Shown piece by piece: positions 54,040-62,400 of a DNA stretch of 64,000 nt. Below the pieces are notes generated by a model. That model did not search any database and was not told where the DNA came from. It saw only the letters and a list, made by a program, of their open reading frames with translations. Within the stretch, counting starts at the first letter, position 1. Every line of letters begins with the position of its first letter. Origin of the DNA: Verrucomicrobium spinosum DSM 4136 = JCM 18804 (lineage in GTDB: Bacteria > Verrucomicrobiota > Verrucomicrobiia > Verrucomicrobiales > Verrucomicrobiaceae); assembly GCF_000172155.1 (NCBI RefSeq), contig NZ_ABIZ01000001.1, forward strand, positions 7,845,105 through 7,909,104, given 5' to 3'. A program made the position numbers and the translations under genes.

Positions 54040-54387
54040 TCAGATGCGGTAGCGGCTGCCCACGGCCCGGGGGCCAGCGGCTTGAGTCACCGGAGCGTTG
54101 ACTCGTTTTTCGAAGTTGCGGACGGTGTCCTCGATGTTCTCGAACTCCGTCAAAAGCGTGCTGTAAATATACTGGTCGTCAGGAGGAATGCCGTTACCAA
54201 GCAGCACGCGCTTCCCAATGCCAGCCCGGACGCCGAGATCTTCGTAGAGCTCATCCGCAACAGCGTTGGCCATAGCTCCGGCCGCCAGAAGCACGTCCAT
54301 CTGTTCCACCAGCGCGGCGGTCTGCTCTCTCAGCCTTGCCAGGTCGGCGAGATCTTCTGCGGTGGCAGGTGGGGCGTCGGGCGTCAT
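54040..54387 (-). CDS. LcrG-like small T3SS regulator candidate
   Basis: A 115-residue protein. Helices LADLARLREQTAALVEQMDV, AMANAVADELYEDLGV and YIYSTLLTEFENIEDTVRNFEKRV dominate; LYEDLGVRAGIGKRVLLGNG is roughly in the place of the MCADIGLTPEAVMKI region of LcrG. The tail is basic (GPRAVGSRYRI). It sits just before the tip candidate as lcrG does before lcrV. LcrG acts as a tip chaperone and negative regulator inside the cell. Similarity is weak and position-based. ATG at 54387. Confidence 0.5.
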   Translation of the reverse strand: MTPDAPPATAEDLADLARLREQTAALVEQMDVLLAAGAMANAVADELYEDLGVRAGIGKRVLLGNGIPPDDQYIYSTLLTEFENIEDTVRNFEKRVNAPVTQAAGPRAVGSRYRI

Positions 54388-54422
54388 AAGACTTGGAGGG
54401 AGGCCGGGTTGTTTCCTTAGGG

Positions 54423-57407
54423 TCAGATCATCATGCCGGACTGGGCCATGCGGGTTACCAGCTTGCCTTCCTCCGTTGGAGTGCTGGCATCGGAACCCCA
54501 ATCCATGCCCCACTTCTGGTGCAGGTCACGCATTTTGTCGGCGAAACCTTCCTGCTGCTCGTCGGAAAGGCGGTCGTCCTGAACGATCTCCTTCAGCGAA
54601 TCATCCTCAGCGACAATCTTCACAAACTCCTGAACATTCTCCTGCGCCTCAACAAAGAGGCCGCGGGCACGATTGAGGTGTTCGGTGTAGGTCTTGATCG
54701 ACTTGCTGACATTCTCCTTGAGCGTCTCCAGCAGTTTGGGATCCGTCTCGAAGTTGCCCGCGATGGTCTTGAGCAGATCCAGATTCTGAAGAAAGGGATT
54801 GCCGCCGATAGAAGGCGAAGAGGAAGACGGCGTCGGCACCCCGTCAGGATCCTCACCTCGCAGCTTGAACATCAACTCTTCAAACAACTGGATGTCGGCA
54901 CGGGAGAGAACCCGACCGCCAAACTCTCCGCCTCCCGCAGCCGGGCTGGATTCCGTCTGCAGTTCATTCGAAAGAAGCCGCTGAAGCGTCTCGATCCGGC
55001 GCAGATCATCGGGTGAAAGCCCGAGTTGACGGTTTTGCAGGCGGTCAAGAATTGCAGCGAGACGCCGCGCATCCGCCACGGTGAGCTTCCGCACATCCGT
55101 CGAGAGTCCGGTTCCGGCGGAACTGTTCTCGGCAATCTCCGGCCCGCTCCTCAGGCGGCCCAGCAGTTCCTCCAGCTCGAACGTATCTGCCAGCCCAATG
55201 TTCAGGCCCCGGAGCTGCGCGGTCAGATCGCTGAGGAACTGGGAATTCTCCTCGGTCAGTCCGATCAGGCCGACCTCTGCCAGACCGGCCTTCACCGACT
55301 CCAGCAACTGCAGGCCTTCCCCGTTGAGCGTGGCGAGACCGCCGGCCGCAAGCTCGGCCTTCAGTTTGCCCACGAGGGTGAGCAACGCCTCGGCATCCAC
55401 CCCGCTGATGGGCAGGCCCAGCGACGCCAACGTGGCCAGCAGGTCAACGTCCTCCGCATTCAAGACGGGGAGGGAGGCCGGCGCAGAGGGAAAGAGGCTT
55501 TCATCAATCTTGAATCCGCCAATGAGCAGGCTCGCCCGGCGCATCGCCTGGGTGACGGGATCGACCGCAGGAGTTGTTTCCTCAGTTTGAGTGCTGGAGG
55601 ACGGCGGCGTTGCCAGCTGGGGCAGGACGCTGGTGCCCGTTGTTTCATAGCTTTGCCCGAGAGCAGCCTTGCCCAGGTTCGTCAGGAGTTGCTGGGCATC
55701 GTTGAACCCCACCCCGCCGGACCCTCCACCCTGTAGGGCCTGCAGGTTCGTGAGGGCAGATTCCAGACGTTTCTGAATCGAGGCCAGCACATCTTTTTCC
55801 GCTGCTGAAGCCTCGGATTTGTCAGACTGCTCATCCGACCCTTGTTTCTGAATTTGCTCAAGGAACTGGTTCAGCTCCATGAGCGCTTCACTGGCCTTGG
55901 CCGTCTCCACCAGCACCTGCTGGAATGAGGTCTGCATCTCCGTGACAAGCGTGTTCAGAATGCTCGCCACCTGGAAGAATTCCTCCTCGTTCAACTTGCC
56001 GTCCCCGTCGGAATCGTAAAGGCTGACATCGAATCCGATCTCATCCAGAAAGGCTTTCAGATCGGCCGGGATCTCCACGTCTGAAGCATCCAGAACAAAC
56101 TTGTTGTTGGAGGCCGTGGCCGCCACCTGCTCACGGCTGGCCGCGTCCCCCAGCGTGTTCGCCCCCAGCGTCCAGTTCGCTGTGGTGGCCCCCATGTTGA
56201 TCCGATACCCGTCATTGGTCGTGGCATCGTACTTGCGCCCGTCCTGGGTGATGACGCCAGACGGCGTGGCCCCGGACTTGATGTTCGTGAGTTCGAGGTG
56301 ATTGCGCCCTTTCGTCGCCGAAATGATCGCGCCCGCCGCATTGGGCGTGATGGTGATCTTGGTCTCGTTGGGCAGCACGAAGGTGCTGGTGTTGGAAAAC
56401 TTCCAGCCGTTGCCTGCGCCATCCAGGGGATCCACCGACCCATCAGGCTGGATGAGGATGCCTTTGCCGTCGGAACCTGTGAGGGTCATGTAGCCAGTAC
56501 TGCCCCATGACGTGAGGGTGTAGCCGTCTCCCAAGTCATAGGACTTCTGGGCGGTGGTCAGCTTGATCTGGCAGATCGGCTCTGCCTTGAAATCCACGAC
56601 GCCTTGCGCCGCCGTCACCACTGCCGCAGCGGCGGTCACAACGGCAGTCGCCGCGGTGACGCGGGCGTTCGCCGCCGTCAGCGCGGTCTGGGCATTGGTC
56701 ACCGCGGTCTGCGCCGCCGTCACGGCCGCTTGCGCCGCAGCGATCGTGGCGGGCACTTGGGGATTGGCCGCCTGCGCCGCTGTCAGCGCTGCTTGGGCGG
56801 AGGTCAGGTTGGTTTGGGCGGTTGTGAGATTGGTCTGGGCCGTGGTCTTGGCGGCATTGGCGTTGACCAGTGCGGCATCGGCTTTGGTCTTGGCCGCCTT
56901 GGCATCCGTCAGCGCCTGCTCCGCATCGGCAAACCCTCCCGTGGCATTGCCCGCCTGGATTTTGTCCACGGCGGCTCTCGCCTTGTCCGCAGCAGCTTTG
57001 GCTTCCTCTGCCGCGGTCCTCTCCGGCGTTCCAGCCGTCGTGCCATTCAGTGCAGTGGTGATGCTGGTCACCGCGTTGCTTGTGGTGGTGGAATACGGAG
57101 CCCCCTGCGTGTTCAGGCCACTGTTGACCGCCGTCACGGTCGAGGCGTTGGCGGTTGTGCCCGTGGTGGAAAAGGGATTCAGCAGGGCCTTCTGCCTTGC
57201 GGCCTCAATCGATTCCATGCTGGCCTGCAGGCTTTCCACGGTCTTCGAGTAGGCGGAAAGTTGATCCAGGGAATTGACCAAGCCCTTGAACCCGGATGAG
57301 ACCGACTGGGAAACAAGGAGGCGGTGCTCTTCAAACACCACGGAAAAAGCCAGGGCTGAATCCAGTGCGGCGGCCTTGGTGGTATCGTTGACGGAGAGTG
57401 AAATCAT
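54423..57407 (-). CDS. 994-residue EF-hand protein with Ala/Thr coil repeats, T3SS operon head
   Basis: No signal peptide. N-terminal helices (MISLSVNDTTKAAALDSALA) are followed by a low-complexity region and a long Ala/Thr/Gln heptad-like coil (about 130-270; units TTAQTNLTSAQAALTAAQ, TAAQTAVTNAQTALTAAN). A beta domain (about 275-440: DLGDGYTLTSWGSTGYMTL, NGWKFSNTSTFVLPNETKIT) is distantly reminiscent of DUF1521/MIIA domains. One canonical EF-hand loop lies at 465-476 (DSDGDGKLNEEE), then helices with Leu-rich stretches and disordered links. The C-terminal 100 residues are helical. It starts the 30-kb T3SS strand run, divergent from an LcrR-like gene. Substrate or calcium-responsive control protein; unknown. 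Confidence 0.7.
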   Translation of the reverse strand: MISLSVNDTTKAAALDSALAFSVVFEEHRLLVSQSVSSGFKGLVNSLDQLSAYSKTVESLQASMESIEAARQKALLNPFSTTGTTANASTVTAVNSGLNTQGAPYSTTTSNAVTSITTALNGTTAGTPERTAAEEAKAAADKARAAVDKIQAGNATGGFADAEQALTDAKAAKTKADAALVNANAAKTTAQTNLTTAQTNLTSAQAALTAAQAANPQVPATIAAAQAAVTAAQTAVTNAQTALTAANARVTAATAVVTAAAAVVTAAQGVVDFKAEPICQIKLTTAQKSYDLGDGYTLTSWGSTGYMTLTGSDGKGILIQPDGSVDPLDGAGNGWKFSNTSTFVLPNETKITITPNAAGAIISATKGRNHLELTNIKSGATPSGVITQDGRKYDATTNDGYRINMGATTANWTLGANTLGDAASREQVAATASNNKFVLDASDVEIPADLKAFLDEIGFDVSLYDSDGDGKLNEEEFFQVASILNTLVTEMQTSFQQVLVETAKASEALMELNQFLEQIQKQGSDEQSDKSEASAAEKDVLASIQKRLESALTNLQALQGGGSGGVGFNDAQQLLTNLGKAALGQSYETTGTSVLPQLATPPSSSTQTEETTPAVDPVTQAMRRASLLIGGFKIDESLFPSAPASLPVLNAEDVDLLATLASLGLPISGVDAEALLTLVGKLKAELAAGGLATLNGEGLQLLESVKAGLAEVGLIGLTEENSQFLSDLTAQLRGLNIGLADTFELEELLGRLRSGPEIAENSSAGTGLSTDVRKLTVADARRLAAILDRLQNRQLGLSPDDLRRIETLQRLLSNELQTESSPAAGGGEFGGRVLSRADIQLFEELMFKLRGEDPDGVPTPSSSSPSIGGNPFLQNLDLLKTIAGNFETDPKLLETLKENVSKSIKTYTEHLNRARGLFVEAQENVQEFVKIVAEDDSLKEIVQDDRLSDEQQEGFADKMRDLHQKWGMDWGSDASTPTEEGKLVTRMAQSGMMI

Positions 57408-57483
57408 GAATGGATGGTATTCAAAGTTTGCCTCAAAAAGGCCCCGTGCGGATACTGGAGCAGCCAAGCCCAAGTGTCACATC
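57408..57483. promoter_or_regulatory. 76-base divergent region at the head of the T3SS genes
   Basis: Both the EF-hand protein gene (minus) and the LcrR-like gene (plus) start here, so it probably holds promoters for both, with the main T3SS transcript starting leftward. I see no certain -10/-35 or activator box. Confidence 0.4.
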
Positions 57484-57981
57484 ATGCCGCTCTTCCCCAA
57501 AGACGATTTTACCCTGTGGCTGGAGGCCCAAGGCACCCAGCCGGCCTTGTACCAGCCAGCGGCCCGGTACGGCGGCGCGCCCGTCGGTTGGAAGATCTTT
57601 ATCGGCCAGTCCTCCTTTGTGTACCGCCTGCCGGAGGACAAGCCCGGAGTGTTGCTTATTGTCCTCTTCGAGCGACTGGGCGACCGCAAGGGGCTGCGCA
57701 GCCCGTTTGCCGATTTTGTCCGCTTCATCTCCTCCGTGAAACGCAGCGGGGTGCCCGTCCACACCATCGAGGGACATGTGGAGGCGCTCAAGGGACGCCC
57801 TGAGGACAGTCTGGCTGACGAACAGATCGTGACCTTTTACAAAAGGTACCTCGCCGCGAATCAACTCCGCGTGGAAAACGGCATCGAATGGGTCGCGGGT
57901 AACCTCCTCTCTTACGTCGCCCCGCTGTCGGACATCCGCAAGCAAGACCGCGCCACCCCCCCTGGTCCGGAAGTGTCGTAG
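57484..57981 (+). CDS. LcrR-like T3SS regulator candidate
   Basis: A 165-residue protein. MPLFPKDDFTLWLEAQGTQP, ARYGGAPVGWKIFIGQSSFVYRLPEDKPGVLLIVLFERLG and RSPFADFVRFISSVKRSGVPVHTIEGHVEALKG resemble LcrR/PcrR proteins (about 140-150 residues), where GW-x-F, a VYR motif and a V-x-x-V-x-G-x-V-E block occur. LcrR is needed for normal calcium control in Yersinia and is encoded between lcrD and lcrGVH; here it is divergent at the head of the same block. ATG at 57484. Confidence 0.6.
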   Translation: MPLFPKDDFTLWLEAQGTQPALYQPAARYGGAPVGWKIFIGQSSFVYRLPEDKPGVLLIVLFERLGDRKGLRSPFADFVRFISSVKRSGVPVHTIEGHVEALKGRPEDSLADEQIVTFYKRYLAANQLRVENGIEWVAGNLLSYVAPLSDIRKQDRATPPGPEVS

Positions 57982-58205
57982 AAAACTAGCGTGGTTTGGG
58001 TCAGCGAGCATGTCCACCGCAAACAAGGGAGGGAGAGGGGTTTCCATCATGCATCTGCCCGCTTTGCTGGTCCGGTTACGAAAATAGCCAGTTTTTCGGG
58101 AGAAGGTGCCTTCCCGCAAAACGTTGGAGCATTCCATCGCCTTTCTGTCACAACCGGTTCACCTGAGCACTTGCTTTTTCAGGGATTTCTCCTTTTGGTG
58201 GGATC

Positions 58206-58538
58206 GTGAAGACCGCCTCGATCGCCCAACTCCTGGGCGTCCTCCTGTGTGCCACAGCAGTCACCTTGGTGTTCGTGCTGGCTCCACCCAGCGCGGGATG
58301 GTGGCAAAAGGGCATCGGTATCATTTTTTCCGTGGGATTTGCCATGAGAGTGACAGCTCTTCTTAGCGGCGGCGGTCCGCTTGCGACCGGAAAACCTGCC
58401 TGGCTGGCATGGTCCAGCGCCCTGCCCTTCGCTTTCCTGGCTTTTGCCGGACTCTGGCTGCCTCAGTTGTGGGCATGGATCACGATGACGGTCAGCTGGA
58501 TCTGGGTCTTCAACACCCGGAAAATGTGGCAACCTTGA
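58206..58538 (+). CDS. Small integral membrane protein
   Basis: A 110-residue protein with about four hydrophobic segments: SIAQLLGVLLCATAVTLVFVL, WWQKGIGIIFSVGFAMRV, PAWLAWSSALPFAFLAFAGLW and LWAWITMTVSWIWVF. It starts with GTG. No family recognised. It stands 224 bases after the LcrR-like gene and 111 before a sigma factor gene; no functional link is evident. Confidence 0.6.
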   Translation: MKTASIAQLLGVLLCATAVTLVFVLAPPSAGWWQKGIGIIFSVGFAMRVTALLSGGGPLATGKPAWLAWSSALPFAFLAFAGLWLPQLWAWITMTVSWIWVFNTRKMWQP

Positions 58539-58649
58539 TACACATTCAGCGTGGCAATATTTTGGCGCAGTCCTTGCGCCCTTTAGTGCCAACTGGCATT
58601 ATAGCCCACCCCCTAAAAACCTGGACTTGGACCTGCACCCAGCCGCCAT

Positions 58650-59393
58650 ATGACCGATTCTGCAAACGTCCATACGGGAGGTCAGGTCTTCCCCGCCACT
58701 CGGTGGTCCCTCGTAGCAAATGCCCGGGAGGATGGTGATCTGGATGCTTCAGCCGCTCTTGAAGAGCTTTGCCGGACTTATTGGCCCCCACTCTATGCCT
58801 ACCTGAGGCGCACCGGCCATTCCACGCACGATGCTGAGGACTACACCCAGGGGTTCCTCCTTTCTCTCATTCAGGATGAAAGCCTCGTACGGGCCGACCC
58901 CCAGCGCGGCCGGCTGCGCTCCTTTCTCTTGGGCGGGTTAAAGCGCTATGTCGGCAGAGTTTTGCGGGACGGCAACCGACTGAAACGCGGTGGCGGCGTG
59001 GAGCGATTCTCCCTGGATGCTGCCGAGGCTGAGCAGCGGTACGAAGCCATGCTCGTGGATGAGCTGACACCGGAGCATCTCTATGACCGCATGTGGGTCT
59101 CCACGCTGGTCACCTCCGTAATCAAACGACTGCAGGACGAAATGCAGGCCAGTGGGAAAGAGAAGACGTTTCTTGCGCTCCAGCCCTACCTGTTGAGCGG
59201 TGCCACCGAAACGGGCGGCTACACCAAGGTGGCCGCAGAATTGGGCATCAGCGAAGGGGCGGTGAAAGTGGCTGTGCACCGACTCCGGGGCCGCTACCGG
59301 GAACTGCTGCTGAAGCATATCACCGACACGCTTTCCAACTCCGACTCACTCAACGATGAGGTAGAGTACCTCTTGGGTCTTGCTGGCCGATAG
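58650..59393 (+). CDS. Sigma-70/ECF-type sigma factor of kinase-linked class
   Basis: A 247-residue sigma factor. FPATRWSLVANAREDGDLDA is the start seen in a group of Verrucomicrobiota/Planctomycetota sigmas. Region 2: LEELCRTYWPPLYAYLRRTGHSTHDAEDYTQGFLLSLI; a Glu-Arg-rich link; region 4: GGYTKVAAELGISEGAVKVAVHRLRGRYRELL. It lies 52 bases upstream of a large Ser/Thr kinase gene. Such pairs are common, and the kinase is thought to control the sigma. Function and target genes are unknown. Confidence 0.88.
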   Translation: MTDSANVHTGGQVFPATRWSLVANAREDGDLDASAALEELCRTYWPPLYAYLRRTGHSTHDAEDYTQGFLLSLIQDESLVRADPQRGRLRSFLLGGLKRYVGRVLRDGNRLKRGGGVERFSLDAAEAEQRYEAMLVDELTPEHLYDRMWVSTLVTSVIKRLQDEMQASGKEKTFLALQPYLLSGATETGGYTKVAAELGISEGAVKVAVHRLRGRYRELLLKHITDTLSNSDSLNDEVEYLLGLAGR

Positions 59394-59445
59394 GCGGCAG
59401 GGTCTGGTGCCGTGGGACAGGGGTGATTTCCAGAAACCGGATTCA

Positions 59446-62400
59446 ATGGTGGAGTCAACAACCCCAGCAGCAGCCTGTGCCAATTGTGGTCGCCCCCTTG
59501 GTCCGACCGCTGCCGGGGCGTTTTGCCTGAGTTGCCTCCTTTCCCCTGCCCAGCACTGGCTGGACCAGAGTGAGGAAAGTTCCCGCTCCCTGTCCTCCCT
59601 GGAGGAATGGGAGCCAGGGGACAAGATCGACCGCTACCAACTGGAGGAATTGCTGGGGGAAGGCGGGTTCGGCATCGTTTACCGGGCCATCCAGCGGGAG
59701 CCCATCCACCGGGAGGTCGCGCTCAAGGTATTGAAACCCCGGATGGCATCGCGCGATGTCGTCGCCCGCTTTGAAGGGGAACGGCAGGCGCTGGCGATGA
59801 TGGACCACCCCAACATTGCCCGGGTTTACGATGCGGGGGCGACCTTTTCCGGTTGCCCCTACTTCGTCATGGAGCTGGTCAAGGGCAAGCCCATCACGGA
59901 ATTCTGCCGCCATCTGCCGCTGGAGCAGAGAATTCGCCTTTTCATTCAAGCGTGCCGCGGTGTGCAGCACGCTCACCAGAAGGGGGTGATCCACCGGGAC
60001 ATCAAACCCTCCAACGTGCTGGTGATGGGGGAGGGCATTATCTCCGTGGCCAAGGTGATCGACTTTGGCATCGCCAAGGCACTGGAGCAGCCCCTGGCCG
60101 ATAAAACGATCTACACAGCCCAAGGGCAGGTCATGGGTACCCTGCAGTACATGAGCCCCGAACAGGCGCTCTCTGCCGGGATGGATGTGGACACGCGGAG
60201 TGACGTGTACTCCCTGGGGGTGCTGCTCTACGAGATGTTGACCGGAGTCACCCCGCTCCCCGCTGAGCGGGCCAACGGCAATGACCTGGCGGAGATTCTC
60301 AAGGCGGTGCGCGACGACACTCCCGTGCGCCCGAGCCAGGAGCTCGACAAGGCTTGCAAAACCGCCCGATCACAGAACTCCACCCCACCTCTCAGTACAG
60401 AGTGGGAGGAAGAAGGTGTCACCCCGGCAACTCTGCGGGGTGATCTGGACTGGATTGTGATGAAGGCGCTGGAGAAGGAAAGGGCACGCCGTTATCCCTC
60501 CGTCTCCGCGCTGATGGAGGATCTGGAGCGTTTCCTCAAACAGGAACCCGTCCAGGCCAAGGCCCCGACCGCCCGGTATCGGGTGGCACGGTTTGCCCGG
60601 CGCAACACCATCCTGCTCCGGTTTGTGGGTGCCCTGGCTCTGGTTCTAGGTGTCTCCACGGCCATCCTGGTGTGGCTGACGCTGAGAGCCAAGCGGGCGG
60701 AGTCGGTCGCCCGGGAGGCACTGGCTGCCGAGGCCGCAGCCCGCCAGGAAACCGCCCGCCAGGAGGCAGAGACCCGCCGACAGCTCGTGCAACTGGATGT
60801 GGTGACCGGGGATGAAATGGTGGAGGATGGTGACGCCTTTGGGGCGCTGTTGTGGTATCTGGAAGCCCTCCGGCTGGACAGGGACGATGCCGCCAAAGAA
60901 ACCCTGCACCGGCAGCGGCTCCGCTGTGCCATGCAGAGCGGGCCCCAGTTGCTGACCCTGTGGCCTGGAACGGTGGCGGGAGAATTCAGTCCAGATGGGA
61001 GCCGGGTGGCCATCATTACGAGCGATGGGACGGCGCAACTCTGGTCCTGCGAAACCCTCCAGCCCGCCAGCCCGCCCCTGACAGCGCCGGGCGGCATCCG
61101 CTGGATCCGGTTCACGGATGACCCGGGGGTGTTGCTGGGCCTCTCCCGAGAGGGGCTTTTCTGTGAATGGGACCTGCCATCGGGCGTCCTGACTTCCACT
61201 CCCATCATCCCTGGCCCGGCCCCCACGAGTTCGGCATGGGATCTCACTCCCGATGGGAAATGGCTGGCGGTGACCGTCGCTGGCGGTCCCCGAGTGTTCC
61301 GCACCGTGCCACGGGCGGCAGTTGGCCCTGTCTTGGAGGGGGCTCCTGCCCCGACCCTGCTCCGGCTGAGCAGTGATGGCTGCCGCCTGGCAGGGGCTGA
61401 TGGCTCCAGTCTGAAGGTTTGGGATGCCCGATCCGGCAAACTGATCCTGAGTTCCCATGATCTGGAAGGCCCCGTATCCCATATCGAGATGAGTCCGGAT
61501 GGCACACGCTTGGCCACTGTCTCGGGCAGGACGGGCGGCACCCTGGATGTTTGGGATGTGGACTTGGGCTCGAGGATGCGCCCCTCTTTCCGCCCCGGAG
61601 GCAAGCTGCTTGACTGTTCCTTCAGCCCCGAGGGCCGTCGTCTGGCCATTGCCAGCCACGATTCGTACGCACGAGTCTTTGACGTGGCTTCTGGACTGCC
61701 CTTGACGGAGTCCATGCGTCACTCTGGAGCGGTCATGGAAGTGCACTTCAGTGGTGATGGCCGAAGGGTCGCCACCTCTGCGGTGGGGGAGTTGAATGCC
61801 CGAATCTGGGACGGCTACACCGGGCTCCCGGCCTGGCCATGGATCTGCCACCCCTCCAGCAACCCCTGCGCTCGTATCAGTGCCAACGGCAGATTCGTCC
61901 TGACGGGGGGTGAAGACAGGGCTCTTCGGCTTTGGAGTACACCGGTGGAGGGCGCAGCGAAGGTGACGGCCAACCACGGTGCCAAGGTGGTCTCTGTTTC
62001 CCAGGGCACCGCCGGACGGCTGATCCTCTCAGCAGGTGCCGATGGCCTCGTCCGACTGTGGAACCGTACCACCGGAGACCTGACCGCCTTGATTCAGCCC
62101 TCCTCACCTCCGACGGCCGTGGAGCTGAGTCGGAATGAAAACTGGATCGTGACGGGTGGAGAGAACGGGATGGTTCAGGTCTGGAACAGCCGGACGGGAG
62201 AGCCTGTGCTCCCGGAGCTGCACCATGGCGGTCAACGGGTTATCCAGCTTCAATTTTCCGCCTCGGGTGAGGAATTCTTCAGCCTGGGAGGAGAAGGTTC
62301 GCTCAAACTTTGGAACCGGCGCACGGGCAAGCCTCTGGCCCGGCAGCTGGAGCAGACAGGGACGCTGATCCGTGCCACCTATGACGCAACGGGTGAGCGA

